A stretch of DNA of 25,273 nucleotides from a virus, in the IMG/VR virus record IMGVR_UViG_3300030388_000434, positions 1-25,273 of that record; one strand, given 5' to 3'. Each line of letters opens with the position of its first letter. Within the stretch, counting starts at the first letter, position 1. The notes under the pieces were generated by a model. That model had not been told where the DNA came from and searched no databases. It worked only from the letters and a program-made list of their open reading frames with translations. Positions 24,059 through 25,273 of this stretch are shown here, in pieces. A program made the position numbers and the translations under genes.

Positions 24059-25273
24059 ATGGCATTTAATAATTTTACAGTAAATATAGTAAGCTTCGAT
24101 GAAACAGCCGGTGTTGATTGGACAATGGATAATCCTTCTGTTGTTTTAACATTAACACCAGACCCAGGTTACTCTATATCTGCTTTTAATTTTGCGCCCA
24201 CCTCTCCCTTACCTACATATGTAAGTAGTGTGACGTTTACTCAGAATGGCAGTAACATTGATTGTGTTATTAATTACACGGTTCCAAGTGTAATGCCTAG
24301 TGCCGATGTGCTTATTTCATTATGTGCAACTGGTTATGCTGAAGCTATAACTATAAGTGTTAGCGGTACAATAAAAGATTGCGGTATAACTAATACTAAA
24401 ATACCTAAAGTAGGAAATTTACCTATTAGTTATAGTGGCAGTGGAGACTGGAATACTACATCAACAGTTTTTACACAAGCAGTTGAAGCTTCTACAGGTT
24501 TTTTCTTTCAAACAGAACCTATTCTAGCTTTAAGTATAGGTATTGCAAGTGATTATACTATAACAAGCATTAAAACTTATAATCTTAACAATCAATTAAC
24601 ACAAATTGTATTTACAGTTACTTATACTTTTCCAGTAGCAACCGTTACTGGAGATGAATTTTGTTTAATAGCAAATGCTATTTCAATTTATAACCCTGCT
24701 GTAAAAATCACTTCTTATAAATTTAATTTAACCTCTATATTTGCGGGATCTATAACTAGATCTTTTGTAATAAACGGAATAGAGGGAGCTAATTGGGCTT
24801 TGCAATGTAATTACACGCCTGGAAATATTAATATAGTAAACACGTCGGGAGTTATAGGCGTTGATGGGTTATCTGTTGTAACAGTTATTTTTCCAGCAAG
24901 CGCAGTAAATAGAACTTATACTTTTGCTTTAACAGGAGATTTAGCTGCTAGCTTTGATACTTCTTTGGGACAAACATCCACTCCGATTGTTTATCAATAC
25001 GTGCAGTCTACCTTAGGTTTTCAATTCTCAAGTACAAACGCAAGTATTACAGTGGGAGCGGCAGCTACAAGAAATTACTTACCTACAACCCAAAATCAAA
25101 ATAATCAGTTTGTAATAACTGCATCGTCAACAAGTGACTTTGTTTTAGTTTCAACGCCTCCTTCTGGAAATTGGTCAAATCAAGCTCTTGCAAACCAACC
25201 AGCGGATTATGATCTTTCAGTTCTTAGTCAAGCTTTTGTTATAGATAATACACCTGCTGCTAAAACATTAACA
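24059..25273 (+). CDS. Beta-rich tail protein, 5' part (3' end outside window)
   Basis: The frame is open for 405 codons from ATG 24059 to the last base, starting 12 bases after the giant tail gene. It begins M-A-F-N-N-F-T-V. The sequence is Thr-, Ser-, Val- and Ile-rich with regular strand-like alternation, no Lys-rich runs, and repeated domain-like units separated by short linkers (an F-V-I-N-G-I segment at about residue 237 resembles the F-T-V-N-I-V at the start). This looks like tandem beta-sandwich domains of a tail or adhesin protein. A carbohydrate-binding domain is possible but I cannot show one. The true length is unknown. Confidence 0.65.
   Translation, partial: MAFNNFTVNIVSFDETAGVDWTMDNPSVVLTLTPDPGYSISAFNFAPTSPLPTYVSSVTFTQNGSNIDCVINYTVPSVMPSADVLISLCATGYAEAITISVSGTIKDCGITNTKIPKVGNLPISYSGSGDWNTTSTVFTQAVEASTGFFFQTEPILALSIGIASDYTITSIKTYNLNNQLTQIVFTVTYTFPVATVTGDEFCLIANAISIYNPAVKITSYKFNLTSIFAGSITRSFVINGIEGANWALQCNYTPGNINIVNTSGVIGVDGLSVVTVIFPASAVNRTYTFALTGDLAASFDTSLGQTSTPIVYQYVQSTLGFQFSSTNASITVGAAATRNYLPTTQNQNNQFVITASSTSDFVLVSTPPSGNWSNQALANQPADYDLSVLSQAFVIDNTPAAKTLT

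Noticed and set aside
24059-25273. BACON or other named carbohydrate-binding domain
   Set aside because: Composition is suggestive but I see no diagnostic residues in the visible part.
1-25273. tRNA genes, CRISPR arrays, insertion sequences or integrase/attachment sites
   Set aside because: I saw no cloverleaf, regularly spaced repeats, transposase-like or recombinase-like frame; gaps between genes are too short to hold most of these.

Overview
The window looks like about 25 kb from the structural and packaging half of a tailed-phage genome. All 24 genes lie on the + strand, packed tightly with overlapping or near-touching ends, and the DNA is AT-rich. The combination of a large terminase, an 808-residue portal, an acidic scaffold-like protein, a major capsid protein, two connector-like proteins and a huge propeller-type tail protein, with no tape-measure gene visible, points to a short-tailed (podovirus-like) phage of the type common in marine viromes, possibly distantly crAss-like. 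Starts are preceded by A/T-rich leaders and I see no Shine-Dalgarno sequences, which suggests a Bacteroidota (probably flavobacterial) host. The host and lineage calls are inference.

Layout. Bases 1-1283 hold the 3' end of a tail-fibre gene, followed by a small conserved Lys-tailed protein. Bases 1733-3581 encode a complete chaperonin pair: a GroEL whose C-terminal coding end overlaps a GroES-like gene that starts at TTG. Next is a winged-helix-like protein. Bases 4021-6883 are a run of small basic proteins, most carrying a repeated S-P-A-K or S-P-L-K motif and several starting Met-Ala-Phe-Lys. One of them contains an HExxH metalloprotease motif. The run ends with a 48-residue Cys-containing protein. 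Bases 6899-7970 hold a helical protein, a 74-residue protein and a 197-residue protein that I read as two GroES-like folds in tandem. Bases 7915-10400 are the terminase genes.

Bases 10405-15592 are portal, scaffold-like protein and major capsid protein, closed by a very strong rho-independent terminator. Bases 15676-18188 are one unrecognised protein and two probable head-tail connector proteins, with interlocking inverted repeats between the first two. Bases 18194-24046 encode a 1950-residue tail protein with Ig/cadherin-like C-terminal domains, and an open beta-rich gene runs off the right edge.

How the genes may work together: terminase packages DNA through the portal into a capsid built on the scaffold, and the connector and tail proteins complete the short tail. 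The phage-borne GroEL and GroES-like proteins probably fold phage structural proteins. The by-eye alignment suggests the GroEL has lost the inter-ring contacts of the bacterial protein. The most intriguing parts are this chaperonin set with its possible two-domain co-chaperonin and the family of S-P-x-K motif proteins between it and the packaging genes.
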